52,916 bases of DNA from Salinivirgaceae bacterium (GTDB lineage Bacteria; Bacteroidota; Bacteroidia; Bacteroidales; SZUA-534): assembly GCA_027858735.1 (NCBI GenBank), contig JAQICC010000232.1:1-52916 (forward strand), in the 5' to 3' direction. Shown in pieces: positions 27,201 through 35,637 of this stretch. Both the position numbers and the translations under genes were made by a program. Position 1 is the stretch's first letter, and the number at the start of each line of letters is the position of its first letter. The notes beneath the pieces were generated by a model. It saw only the letters and a list, made by a program, of their open reading frames with translations, made no database searches and was not told where the DNA came from.

Positions 27201-27936
27201 AGCAATTATACTGGCGGCAGGTCGTGGATCGAGAATGGGAGATGCAACAGCTTCAAAACCAAAATGCTTAAACACTTTAGCTGGGAAAACTTTGTTAGAA
27301 TGGCAATTGAAGTCGCTTAATGAAGCCGACTTAAACTTTATTACAGTTGTTGGCGGTTACCGTCGCGAATTATTGCAAGGCAATTTCAAAGTAGTGGCTA
27401 ACGAACGCTGGGATAAAACCAACATGGTAGCATCTTTATTTTGTGCAGAAGCTTTTAGTGGAAATACTATTATTTCATATTCCGACATCACTTATCATCC
27501 TGAGCATGTTAAAAAATTAAATGCCTCAGAGGCCGATATTACAATTACTGCTGATAAGTATTGGGATGATTTATGGAAATTACGTTTTCAAAATCCGCTT
27601 GACGATGCTGAAACATTTAAAAGCGACGGCGACAAATTAATTGAAATTGGTAAAAAAACCAATGACATTAGCAACATTGAAGCTCAATACATGGGATTGA
27701 TTAAGCTATCGGCAAAAGGATGGGATAAGATGTATGATCTTTATCAATCGTTTTCGGAAAGCAAGAAGGACAAAATGGACATGACAACCATGCTAAATGA
27801 GTTGCTTGACAATGGCACTGAAATAAATGTAGTTTTTATTGAAGGTAAATGGTGCGAAGCCGATGATTACGATGATATATTAGCCTATGAAAAAGAATTG
27901 AAGGGAAATACCAATTGGAAACATAACTGGCAGTAA
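27190..27936 (+). CDS. CTP:phosphoglutamine cytidylyltransferase-like (Cj1416 type)
   Basis: A 248-residue single-domain nucleotidyltransferase. The N-terminal motif AIILAAGRGSRMGDAT plus SKPKCLNTLAGKTLLEWQL binds the nucleotide. ISYSDITYHPEHV provides a metal-binding Asp, and KWCEADDYDDILAYEKE is the C-terminal acidic motif. The same family includes phosphocholine cytidylyltransferase LicC. Because it overlaps the Cj1417-like gene by 11 nt and follows the Cj1418-like gene, the Cj1416 role (coupling CTP to phosphoglutamine) is favoured. It is the last gene of the rightward operon, with 22 nt to the convergent methyltransferase gene and no clear terminator. Confidence 0.85.
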   Translation: METRAIILAAGRGSRMGDATASKPKCLNTLAGKTLLEWQLKSLNEADLNFITVVGGYRRELLQGNFKVVANERWDKTNMVASLFCAEAFSGNTIISYSDITYHPEHVKKLNASEADITITADKYWDDLWKLRFQNPLDDAETFKSDGDKLIEIGKKTNDISNIEAQYMGLIKLSAKGWDKMYDLYQSFSESKKDKMDMTTMLNELLDNGTEINVVFIEGKWCEADDYDDILAYEKELKGNTNWKHNWQ

Positions 27937-27958
27937 ACATATTTTTCAAAACAGGAAA

Positions 27959-28747
27959 CTACCTTTTGCGAGCAATAATTACCAACAAATTAGAAAATAA
28001 GGTTGGAAACAAGCCATGGAGAATTTTATCCAATACCGTTCCTAAAATATTTAATTCAAATCCGCCACTTCTGGCTTTTGCTTCTGAAAAATTCGATGTT
28101 TTCAATTCCTTTGCTCTAAAAAAATCATATTTAAAAAAAAAGGAAACATTTCTGGCATAATAAACCTTTTCAATTTCCATACCTGAACCTAAAAACCGTT
28201 TCATATCATTTAATGAAAAATGGCATCGGTGAAATTTGTCAAATGCTTTTCCCTGAGATCTTTTTTTCATAATATTTTCAACCATATTATTTTCAAAAGA
28301 ATCAAATCGAACAGAGGCTACCAAACGTCCACCAATAGTTAAAACTCTATGGGTTTCATCAAATGATTTTTGTAACTCATTCTCATCTTCAATATTATGA
28401 TATAAACCAAAGGCTAATATTTTATCAAAACTATTATCATCGTAAGGCAAATCCGTAATACTACCTTCAATAACTTCAGCCTCACTATCTTTCTTTAAAA
28501 TATTTTCAACGGCATTTTTACTATACTCAATACCTTTTATATCAAACCCATAGTTTTTATAATGAAAATAAACTCGCCCGGCTCCGCAGCCAGCTTCTAG
28601 AATTTTATCTCCCTTCTGAATAGCTATTTCTGCATATTTAATTGGATAAATATTAAGGTTATTAAACCCATCCTCATCTACACCACTCTTTGCCCACCTA
28701 TTTTCCCAATAATCGGAGTTTTCCTTATCCCTGTATACTTTCCTCAT
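27959..28747 (-). CDS. SAM-dependent methyltransferase
   Basis: Class I methyltransferase of 262 residues. The SAM-binding motif I is ILEAGCGAGRVYFHY (about residues 50-64). Later motifs are VIEGSITDLPYDDNSFDKILAFG and a post-motif VLTIGGRLVASVRFDS. The C. jejuni phosphoramidate locus also has methyltransferases (Cj1419/Cj1420) for O-methylation, so this protein is a candidate for that step. However, family membership alone does not give the substrate, and sugar or peptide methylation is possible. It is the last gene of the leftward operon, 6 nt after the formyltransferase-like gene. Confidence 0.85.
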   Translation of the reverse strand: MRKVYRDKENSDYWENRWAKSGVDEDGFNNLNIYPIKYAEIAIQKGDKILEAGCGAGRVYFHYKNYGFDIKGIEYSKNAVENILKKDSEAEVIEGSITDLPYDDNSFDKILAFGLYHNIEDENELQKSFDETHRVLTIGGRLVASVRFDSFENNMVENIMKKRSQGKAFDKFHRCHFSLNDMKRFLGSGMEIEKVYYARNVSFFFKYDFFRAKELKTSNFSEAKARSGGFELNILGTVLDKILHGLFPTLFSNLLVIIARKR

Positions 28748-28753
28748 GTTTAA

Positions 28754-29488
28754 CTACTTATTATGATTAATGATGGAGATATGCTTTAAAAGTGGATGAA
28801 TAATATAAAAAGTACTTGCATCATCTGAATAATCCTGACTTATTGGCTTAATCGAATCCGTTTTAAAAAACTCCACAAGGGCTTTTGCCCTTACCAAAGG
28901 ATCCAAAACATAATCAAAATCTATTTCTTTCTCATTTATCTTGTATTCCTGTTGATACAAAATAGGCCCTTCATCTATCCCTTCTTCAAATAGTATCACA
29001 CTGCATCCTACTTTTGACTCAAGCAACATTGAATAATATATTGTTGTACTTCCTCTAAATTTTGGTAACCATCCTGGGTGCACATGAATAAACTTTTTAC
29101 CCAGCGAAAGAATTTCAGTTCTTAATATAGTTCCTCCCGGGCCTGAGTATACAATATACTCATCATCAATTTCTTTTACCTTTTCTATAACTTCTTTTGA
29201 GTTTATATCTAAATTATCAACCAAACAATACTCAATATTATTATTTTCTATTGTTCTTAAAATATGTTCCTTTTCATCAAATGAAATATTCAAATCAGCT
29301 AAATGTCTAACAAATTTTTGACTCGTTTCTTTAGCCATTAGCTTATCATTTTCAGTATGTTCCACCAAAGTAACATTCTTATCATTCAACAATATCACCT
29401 TCTTAGGGATAAAATTATTTTTAATAAGGTTTTGCAAATATGCCTTTGAACGATTGTTATTTATTAATAACATTGAGAAATTAATCAT
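28754..29488 (-). CDS. Formyltransferase-fold protein with altered active site
   Basis: A 244-residue protein related to the Fmt/PurN formyltransferase superfamily. The core segment FIHVHPGWLPKFRGSTTIYY matches the usual loop after the catalytic Asn-x-His, and EEGIDEGPILYQQEY carries the Asp (D172). However, the catalytic Asn is His here (H135-V-H137), unlike the intact triad of the formyltransferase at 16376. It overlaps the APS-kinase-like gene by 8 nt. It may formylate an amino sugar with a modified mechanism or perform another acyl transfer. No signal peptide. The function is left open. Confidence 0.7.
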   Translation of the reverse strand: MINFSMLLINNNRSKAYLQNLIKNNFIPKKVILLNDKNVTLVEHTENDKLMAKETSQKFVRHLADLNISFDEKEHILRTIENNNIEYCLVDNLDINSKEVIEKVKEIDDEYIVYSGPGGTILRTEILSLGKKFIHVHPGWLPKFRGSTTIYYSMLLESKVGCSVILFEEGIDEGPILYQQEYKINEKEIDFDYVLDPLVRAKALVEFFKTDSIKPISQDYSDDASTFYIIHPLLKHISIINHNK

Positions 29489-30581
29489 TTATAAACTCTC
29501 CTATTATTTTTAATTCACCAATAAATGCTTTTAACGAATAATCAATCTCATTAAAAAGTATAAAATCACTTTGGGCAGATGATATAATATCATTCACTTT
29601 TAGAATGGCATTTAAATAAACCAACTTTTGTTGACTGCCCGTATTGTTATAATACTTTTGTAGAACCAGTGAAAATAAAGGATAGTTAAGTAGGTCACCA
29701 AACTGTTTAGAACTTTTTCTTATTTCATTCTTATCATACGTTAAATGAAGTTTTTTACTTACTTCAAATCTTTTAATAATTAGTTCAATTATGCTTTCCT
29801 CTTTATCCATCTCTTTCCTATCCGAATTATAAAGGTGAAAAAGAAAATCTCTTAGAACCAAATTATTTTCATTTATGTGCTCCTTATATACAATTTCAAC
29901 AGCCTCTAAATTGTTATTCTTCAACCTTTGTAACCTATTATTCAAGAAATCTATACATAAACTTCTATCAGTTCTAAATTTCTCAAACATTTTTACCCCT
30001 TCAAATTTTGAATACTGATATTTATGAGGTCGTTCTAATAAGTTATTTAATGTGTAGCCGTATTTATTATCTTGTTCAATTTTAAAAGCATTAATAATTT
30101 GTTGTACCATATCATCATAGTTAGGAGAATCAATATTATTGTCGATAATCAAATCAGGTGAATATGGTGGTTTAAATTCAATATCTACTCCAACAACATT
30201 TTCTATTTCACCATGTAGTGCTTTTTTGTATAAGTCTTTATTATCACGCTTTACCAGATTATCGAAATTAACATCGATAAAAACCTCTTTATAGTTACCT
30301 ATATTTTCCTTATTGTATTTCTGATTCTCATGAAATATTGATAGCACGCAAGCTAATACATTGATACCTTGTGTGCTTAAGAATTCACAAAACCGACTTA
30401 TTCTATAAGCGTTTTTCCTTCTATCCTCAATTGTATGACCTAAATCTTCTCCTAAAATATTCCTGAATGTATCTCCATCTAAAAAAAGCCATTTTTCATT
30501 TGATAAGGATAACTTATCAAAAAGCTTTTTCCCTATTGTAGTTTTGCCTGATGCAGACATTCCTATAAGCCATATAACCAT
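29481..30581 (-). CDS. CDP-phosphoramidate kinase-like (Cj1415 type), with extra C-terminal domain
   Basis: The N-terminal 170 residues match APS kinase: Walker A GMSASGKTT (residues 7-15), LDGDTFRNILGEDLG, and DRRKNAYRISRFCEF with ACVLSIF. In C. jejuni the APS-kinase-like Cj1415 phosphorylates cytidine diphosphoramidate at the 3'-OH. No sulfate-assimilation genes are nearby, so this role is preferred over sulfate activation. Residues about 190-366 form an additional, mostly helical, charged domain that an APS kinase or Cj1415 does not need and that I do not recognise. It lies 1 nt from the upstream CDP-alcohol transferase gene and overlaps the next gene by 8 nt. Confidence 0.82.
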   Translation of the reverse strand: MVIWLIGMSASGKTTIGKKLFDKLSLSNEKWLFLDGDTFRNILGEDLGHTIEDRRKNAYRISRFCEFLSTQGINVLACVLSIFHENQKYNKENIGNYKEVFIDVNFDNLVKRDNKDLYKKALHGEIENVVGVDIEFKPPYSPDLIIDNNIDSPNYDDMVQQIINAFKIEQDNKYGYTLNNLLERPHKYQYSKFEGVKMFEKFRTDRSLCIDFLNNRLQRLKNNNLEAVEIVYKEHINENNLVLRDFLFHLYNSDRKEMDKEESIIELIIKRFEVSKKLHLTYDKNEIRKSSKQFGDLLNYPLFSLVLQKYYNNTGSQQKLVYLNAILKVNDIISSAQSDFILFNEIDYSLKAFIGELKIIGEFIND

Positions 30582-30582
30582 A

Positions 30583-31314
30583 CTAATTCGCGGTTTTTAT
30601 TTTTGGCAAATTAACCAAATTACTAATTACCTTGATGCTTCTTATAAATGCTAAGAACATAAAGTATACAAAAAATATTTTTGTTTGAATAATACCTAAT
30701 GGTATAAGAAAAAACAAAAGTAAAGTGTGACCATTCATGGTAGCAAAAAAGTTATATAGATTCAGAATAATAACCGACTTTTTAATTTTACTGCCTAAGC
30801 CAACTTTTTTCTCTTCTACATTCCTATTTGATACGCTATTCTGTTCATCAATAACACTTTTTAACTTTTTATAGGCCCCTATATCATGATTTAATATCAT
30901 AGTATATAAAAATACAAATGTTGCAGCTATTGATAGTAGCCAAATTATAAAAGTATTGTAATGAATTCCAGCCCCAATTAACACTATACTTATCTTAAAA
31001 ATATCACTCATATGATCAAAACGAAAAGCCGTTTTATTAATCCTACCTGTCATTCTTGCCACGGTACCATCACAAAAATCAAGATATAAAGATAGGGCCC
31101 AAAATACGGTAAAATAAATATAACTATCGTCAACAATTAAAGCAATAAAAGCCAAAATGGCGAATATAATTGAACCAATAGTAATTACATTGGGTGTAAC
31201 CCTTAACTTTACAAATAATTTTGATAACGGAGATGCTATAATATACAGATATAAGAGCACCACATTGTTTTTTACTATTGCTTCCTTAGCATAATCCTTT
31301 GAAAATAATCCCAT
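30583..31314 (-). CDS. CDP-alcohol phosphotransferase-family membrane protein
   Basis: Integral membrane protein of about 243 residues with several hydrophobic helices. The family motif D-x2-D-G-x2-A-R-x8-G-x3-D-x3-D appears as DFCDGTVAR and INKTAFRFDHMSD: all four Asp are kept, but the conserved Gly is Ala. Family members move a phospho-alcohol from a CDP donor to an acceptor at the membrane. In this operon the CDP-linked donor could be the phosphoramidate compound, making it a candidate phosphoramidate transferase; this is inference. I use the ATG at 31314; the track start at 31320 is TTG. It lies 32 nt downstream of the flippase gene. Confidence 0.85.
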   Translation of the reverse strand: MGLFSKDYAKEAIVKNNVVLLYLYIIASPLSKLFVKLRVTPNVITIGSIIFAILAFIALIVDDSYIYFTVFWALSLYLDFCDGTVARMTGRINKTAFRFDHMSDIFKISIVLIGAGIHYNTFIIWLLSIAATFVFLYTMILNHDIGAYKKLKSVIDEQNSVSNRNVEEKKVGLGSKIKKSVIILNLYNFFATMNGHTLLLFFLIPLGIIQTKIFFVYFMFLAFIRSIKVISNLVNLPKIKTAN

Positions 31315-31346
31315 GCTCAAAATCTGTTTTTATCAATAAAATAATA

Positions 31347-32849
31347 CTATTCCAAAAATCTGTTTAGGTTTTCCTTAAATTTACCTGGCTTCCGCCAAGT
31401 ATCAATAAGTTGCTTAATGTTCTTTTTTTCCATAATATCAAAGTAGTTAAAGAAATATAAAACAACAGGGTACGAAATTAGTAACAATGCCTTAATACCT
31501 AAACGGACTAATATATCCAATTCTGAAATTGCAAAGCCAACAATAACATAAATGGCCAAAATCGCAATCAAAACAATTGTATTACGTAATTCGTAAGGAA
31601 TATAATGGATTCGTTGTGCAGCAATATATACAGAAATAAAGAAGAATATTTGCGATATGAGCGTAGCAAATGCAGCCCCATAAATATCCCAAATTGGTAT
31701 AAGAAACATATTAAGTCCAATATTCAACATACTGGTAATAAATATTAAAAGCCCTGTTATTTTTGTACGTTTCATTATTGTTATACCTATAAGTGCATTG
31801 CTCTTAAGTTGTCCAAAAAGCCAAGCAAATGAAATTATAGCTACAACTCCGTATGCTTCCCAATAAATTGCTGAACCAGTTACCAATTTCAATACTTCAA
31901 GTGAAAATAAAGATAATCCAAGCAACGCGACTGCAAACAAGAATGAGGAATATTTCATTACTTTTGAAAAGAAAGCCTCACTCCCAACAGTACCAATTTT
32001 TTTCATTTGAAGAGGTAAAAGTGCCAATGATAATGAGGACGTAATTAACATTTTTAAGGTATTTGATATTTTATAACCAACCGAATAAATCGCAGTTCTT
32101 TCCAATCCTTGCATTGAATTTAACATATACCTATCTGTAACGGCAAGTATAACACCAGAGAGAGATGCAAGCATTAATGGCAATCCGTAAGAAAGCATAT
32201 CTTTAAGTATAGCAAATTGAATTTTAACAAAACTATTCATTACAATAACTGGTAATAGAATAATTACAATTAGCGATTCAACTATTAGGTATGCTTGCCA
32301 TATAGCTATCAGCCCAAGCCCTTTATACTTTAACCCCCAAATAATAAGTAATAGAAGCCCTAAAAATTTAAAAATTTGTACACCTGTTGACAATACAGAT
32401 TTTGATTTTAGTCTTAGAAGCGTAAGAGTAAAATTATTTAATACTTGGATTCCTGCTGTGCAAATTGTTAATTTAATTAGGAGAGCAAAATTAATACTGT
32501 TAAAAAGGATTTGAGAAAATTGATTTGAAAAATAACTTAATGCAAAAACGGTTGGTATTATTATTAAAATTAAAAACAATAAAGAAGTAAAAAAAATACT
32601 TTTTTGCTGATTAACATAGTCTTTGTCCCAATACCACCTACTAAAACTTGAAGCAATTGAAAAGGATAAAATACCTACTAATAATTGTAAACTTGCTTCT
32701 AAGACTGCCAGAACACCGTAATCTTCTGTACTTAGCAAATTAGGATTAGTATACAACGGGATTAATAACAATCCTATAAACTTTGCTCCTAAATTTCCAA
32801 TGGCATAAACAATGGAATGTTTTGCCATACTTTTAAAATCTTTTAACAT
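31347..32849 (-). CDS. Polysaccharide flippase (Wzx-like, MOP superfamily)
   Basis: A 500-residue integral membrane protein with about 14 hydrophobic segments. The start SMAKHSIVYAIGNLGAKFIGLLL and the following IPLYTN are typical of Wzx/RfbX oligosaccharide flippases, which move lipid-linked repeat units across the inner membrane. The central loop DRYMLNSMQGLERTAIYSVGYKI is also a family hallmark. It is the first gene of the leftward operon that contains the phosphoramidate kinase. No Wzy-type polymerase is visible in the window, so chain assembly genes must be elsewhere, or the glycan may not be a Wzy-dependent polymer. Confidence 0.9.
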   Translation of the reverse strand: MLKDFKSMAKHSIVYAIGNLGAKFIGLLLIPLYTNPNLLSTEDYGVLAVLEASLQLLVGILSFSIASSFSRWYWDKDYVNQQKSIFFTSLLFLILIIIPTVFALSYFSNQFSQILFNSINFALLIKLTICTAGIQVLNNFTLTLLRLKSKSVLSTGVQIFKFLGLLLLIIWGLKYKGLGLIAIWQAYLIVESLIVIILLPVIVMNSFVKIQFAILKDMLSYGLPLMLASLSGVILAVTDRYMLNSMQGLERTAIYSVGYKISNTLKMLITSSLSLALLPLQMKKIGTVGSEAFFSKVMKYSSFLFAVALLGLSLFSLEVLKLVTGSAIYWEAYGVVAIISFAWLFGQLKSNALIGITIMKRTKITGLLIFITSMLNIGLNMFLIPIWDIYGAAFATLISQIFFFISVYIAAQRIHYIPYELRNTIVLIAILAIYVIVGFAISELDILVRLGIKALLLISYPVVLYFFNYFDIMEKKNIKQLIDTWRKPGKFKENLNRFLE

Positions 32850-32878
32850 TATCGGTTCTCGCCGTATTTTTTTGTCAG

Positions 32879-32886
32879 CAAAGATA
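32879..32886 (-). promoter_or_regulatory. Candidate -7 box upstream of the flippase operon
   Basis: On the minus strand TATCTTTG fits TAnnTTTG and lies 29 nt before the flippase ATG. No upstream TTG at proper spacing was found. Confidence 0.35.
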
Positions 32887-33039
32887 AAAAATGTTTATTT
32901 CTTACAGATTAAAACCATCAAGAAATATTTTAACCAACTTTATAATTACAGAGTCAAATCAAACCATTGATTTAGATATCTTTGTACATAAACAGAACAT
33001 AATTGAACTATAATTAGAGGGTCTTTAAATATAAAATTA

Positions 33040-33047
33040 TATTTTTG
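33040..33047 (+). promoter_or_regulatory. Candidate -7 box upstream of yfhO-like gene
   Basis: TATTTTTG fits TAnnTTTG exactly and ends 45 nt before the ATG at 33093. The upstream TTG element is not at the standard distance. Confidence 0.35.
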
Positions 33048-33092
33048 CAGCTTATTAAGACCTATATTTAACTTATTTAATATTCCCAACAA

Positions 33093-35558
33093 ATGAAAAA
33101 ATATTACTCGATTATTGCTATTGCAGCATTTTTAGTCATCTCATTTATCTATTTCCCATCATTGCTTGAAGGAAAAAAAATTAAAGCCCAGGATTCAATT
33201 ATGCATATAGGTATGTCAAAAGAAATTGTTGACTACTATAAAGAAAATGGTAAACCAACTCTTTGGAGTAATCGTTATTTTGGAGGTGGCCCAAGTTTTT
33301 TGATTACTTCTTCATACAAAGGAAATATTATCGGAAAACTTTTGGCTCCATTAAAGAAAATACCCCGCCCAGCATCATATCTATTCTTGAATCTCATAAT
33401 ATTCTTTTTTCTTCTTAGAACATTAGGTATAAAAACATGGCTCAGCTTTGTTGGATCATTGGCATTTGGTTTTAATTCAGCCTTTTTTATTTGGATTGAT
33501 ACAGGGCACATGACCAAGGCTTTTACTTTAACCTTTATGGCAGGAGTAATTTCAGGCATCCTCTTCTCGTACAATAAAAAACCTCTTATAGGGGCTTTAA
33601 TTGCATCCATTTCTCTTTCTTGGATGATTAATGCCGGGCATCCACAAATTACTTACTACGCAGGCATTATGACCATTATTCTTGCAATAACTTACTTAGT
33701 TTATGCAATAAAAGATAAAACATTACCAGAATTCATAAAAACATCAGGCCTTTTAGCTATTGCAGCACTCTTAGCAATAGGAACAAATTTTTCTAGGCTT
33801 GCCACAACTATGGAGTATGGTAAATACTCAACTCGTGGGCAATCAGAGCTTACTGATAATTCCGGTACTCAAACTTCAGGACTTGATAAAGATTACATTT
33901 TAGAATACAGTTACGATGTAGCTGAGGCCTTTTCAGCCTTTATTCCTCGATTTAAAGGAGGTGGCAACAGAGAAGCACTTGGTGAAAAATCAAATGTATA
34001 TAAGTTTATTGCTCCTCACGACAAAAAATATGCAAAAACCTTTTCTAATTCTTTACCTCTTTACTGGGGAAGTCAACCCATATCAGCGGCTCCATTTTAT
34101 TTTGGAGCGGTACTTGTGTTCCTTTTTGTTTTTGGTTTATTTGTTTTAAAAGGTAAGGATAAATGGTGGTTGGCCATTACGGTATTGGTTGCATTTTTAT
34201 TATCTTTAGGTAAGTATTTTCCTGGCCTTAGTAACTTTATGCTCGATTATTTTCCAGGTTACAATAAATTTCGCGATGTAAAAAACATTATTGTAATTGA
34301 GCAATTTGCTATGGCTCTGTTAGGTGTATTAGCAGTAAAAGAGGTTGTTCAAAGAAAAATAAACGAAAAGCATTTTTTAAAATCTCTGAAATATTCTTTC
34401 GCTATTACAGGTGGGTTTGCATTACTTTTTGCACTTATTCCAAATATTGCTGGTGATTTTTCAGGAGCTAGTGATTCCATTTACGCTTCTAAAACTGGCA
34501 TATCTAACCTTCCTGAATTATTAGCACTAGACCGTAAAATGGTGTTACGAACTGATGCATTTAGATCATTCATTTTTGTATCGCTAGCAGCCTTAACATT
34601 ATTGGGTTATTGGAAGAAAAAACTCAAACCTGAATATGCCCTTGCCATATGGGGGGTTTTAATATTGGCTGACATGTGGCCTGTAAACAAGAAATATTTA
34701 AATAACGACGATTTTGAGAGCAAAAGAAAAGCTAAGACTCCTATTGAAATGACCAATGCGGATAAGGCTATTCTTCAAGATAAAAGTTTAAATTACCGCG
34801 TTTTAAACCTTACTGTAAACCCATTCTCTGATGGAACAACATCATACTACCATAATTCATTAGGAGGTTATCACGGTGCTAAACTTCAACGCTATCAAGA
34901 GCTAATTGAAAGAGGCATCTCTCCTGACATGACTCGCATGCAACAAGGATTTGCAAATATAAAATCGCAAGCCGATGTTGATGGGTTGTTTGCAAAACTA
35001 CATATTCTTAATATGCTAAACACAAAATATATTATTCATAATCCTAATGCACAACCTATTGTTAACACAAATGCCTTAGGAAATGCTTGGTTTGTAAATG
35101 AATATAAAATTGTGGAAAATGCCGATGAAGAAATAAACACATTAACACATATTAATCCAGCTCAAATTGCAGTAATTGATAAACGTTTTAGCAATCAGCT
35201 TGAAGGTTTATCACTCGAAACTGATTCCATAGCAAAAATTGATCTTGTTGAATATCAGCCAAACTATTTAAAATATGTTGCTAGTAATTCTAAAGATGCA
35301 CTTGCTATATTTTCTGAAATATATTATCAGAAAGGCTGGAATGTGAAGATTAATGGTAAAGAATCAGAATATTTAAGAGCAAACTATACTTTAAGAGGAC
35401 TACGTTTACCAGCAGGCGATAATATTATTGAATTCTCATTTCACCCTAAAACCTATTATATTGGGGAGAAAATATCGATGGCAAGCTCAATAATTCTTCT
35501 GTTATTAGGTTTAGGTGTTGTTTTCTTAGAAGCTCGAAAGCAATTTAAAAAAGACTAA
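33093..35558 (+). CDS. YfhO family membrane protein
   Basis: An 821-residue multi-spanning inner-membrane protein with about 13 hydrophobic helices, GT-C-like in layout, and a C-terminal extracytoplasmic domain before a last helix (IISMASSIILLLLGL type). The C-terminal GWNVKINGKESEYLRANYTLRGLRLPAGDN is characteristic of YfhO proteins. In Firmicutes, YfhO relatives take part in glycosylating teichoic acids; in Bacteroidota the role is unclear and the gene is common. It is next to the polysaccharide locus but separately transcribed, divergent from the flippase operon and closed by a strong terminator, so a direct role in that glycan is only possible. Confidence 0.88.
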   Translation: MKKYYSIIAIAAFLVISFIYFPSLLEGKKIKAQDSIMHIGMSKEIVDYYKENGKPTLWSNRYFGGGPSFLITSSYKGNIIGKLLAPLKKIPRPASYLFLNLIIFFFLLRTLGIKTWLSFVGSLAFGFNSAFFIWIDTGHMTKAFTLTFMAGVISGILFSYNKKPLIGALIASISLSWMINAGHPQITYYAGIMTIILAITYLVYAIKDKTLPEFIKTSGLLAIAALLAIGTNFSRLATTMEYGKYSTRGQSELTDNSGTQTSGLDKDYILEYSYDVAEAFSAFIPRFKGGGNREALGEKSNVYKFIAPHDKKYAKTFSNSLPLYWGSQPISAAPFYFGAVLVFLFVFGLFVLKGKDKWWLAITVLVAFLLSLGKYFPGLSNFMLDYFPGYNKFRDVKNIIVIEQFAMALLGVLAVKEVVQRKINEKHFLKSLKYSFAITGGFALLFALIPNIAGDFSGASDSIYASKTGISNLPELLALDRKMVLRTDAFRSFIFVSLAALTLLGYWKKKLKPEYALAIWGVLILADMWPVNKKYLNNDDFESKRKAKTPIEMTNADKAILQDKSLNYRVLNLTVNPFSDGTTSYYHNSLGGYHGAKLQRYQELIERGISPDMTRMQQGFANIKSQADVDGLFAKLHILNMLNTKYIIHNPNAQPIVNTNALGNAWFVNEYKIVENADEEINTLTHINPAQIAVIDKRFSNQLEGLSLETDSIAKIDLVEYQPNYLKYVASNSKDALAIFSEIYYQKGWNVKINGKESEYLRANYTLRGLRLPAGDNIIEFSFHPKTYYIGEKISMASSIILLLLGLGVVFLEARKQFKKD

Positions 35559-35580
35559 TCAATAGATATTCTGAGTTCAA

Positions 35581-35625
35581 AAAGAAGCCCGATAAAACTA
35601 ACGTTTTATCGGGCTTCTTTTTTTT
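35581..35625. terminator. Strong bidirectional terminator
   Basis: An 18-bp perfect stem (AAAGAAGCCCGATAAAAC and its complement) with a 4-nt loop TAAC. It has an eight-T run on the plus strand and a five-T run on the minus strand. It separates the convergent yfhO-like and S41 protease genes and serves both. Confidence 0.92.
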
Positions 35626-35637
35626 GTTTTACAACAT

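Noticed and set aside
27190-27936. LicC phosphocholine cytidylyltransferase
   Set aside because: No choline kinase, choline transporter or LicD-type transferase nearby; the operon context matches phosphoglutamine cytidylyltransferase. Not excluded by sequence alone.
29481-30581. Adenylylsulfate kinase for sulfate assimilation
   Set aside because: No cysD/cysN/cysH neighbours; it lies in an operon with a CDP-alcohol transferase and beside Cj1416-1418-like genes.
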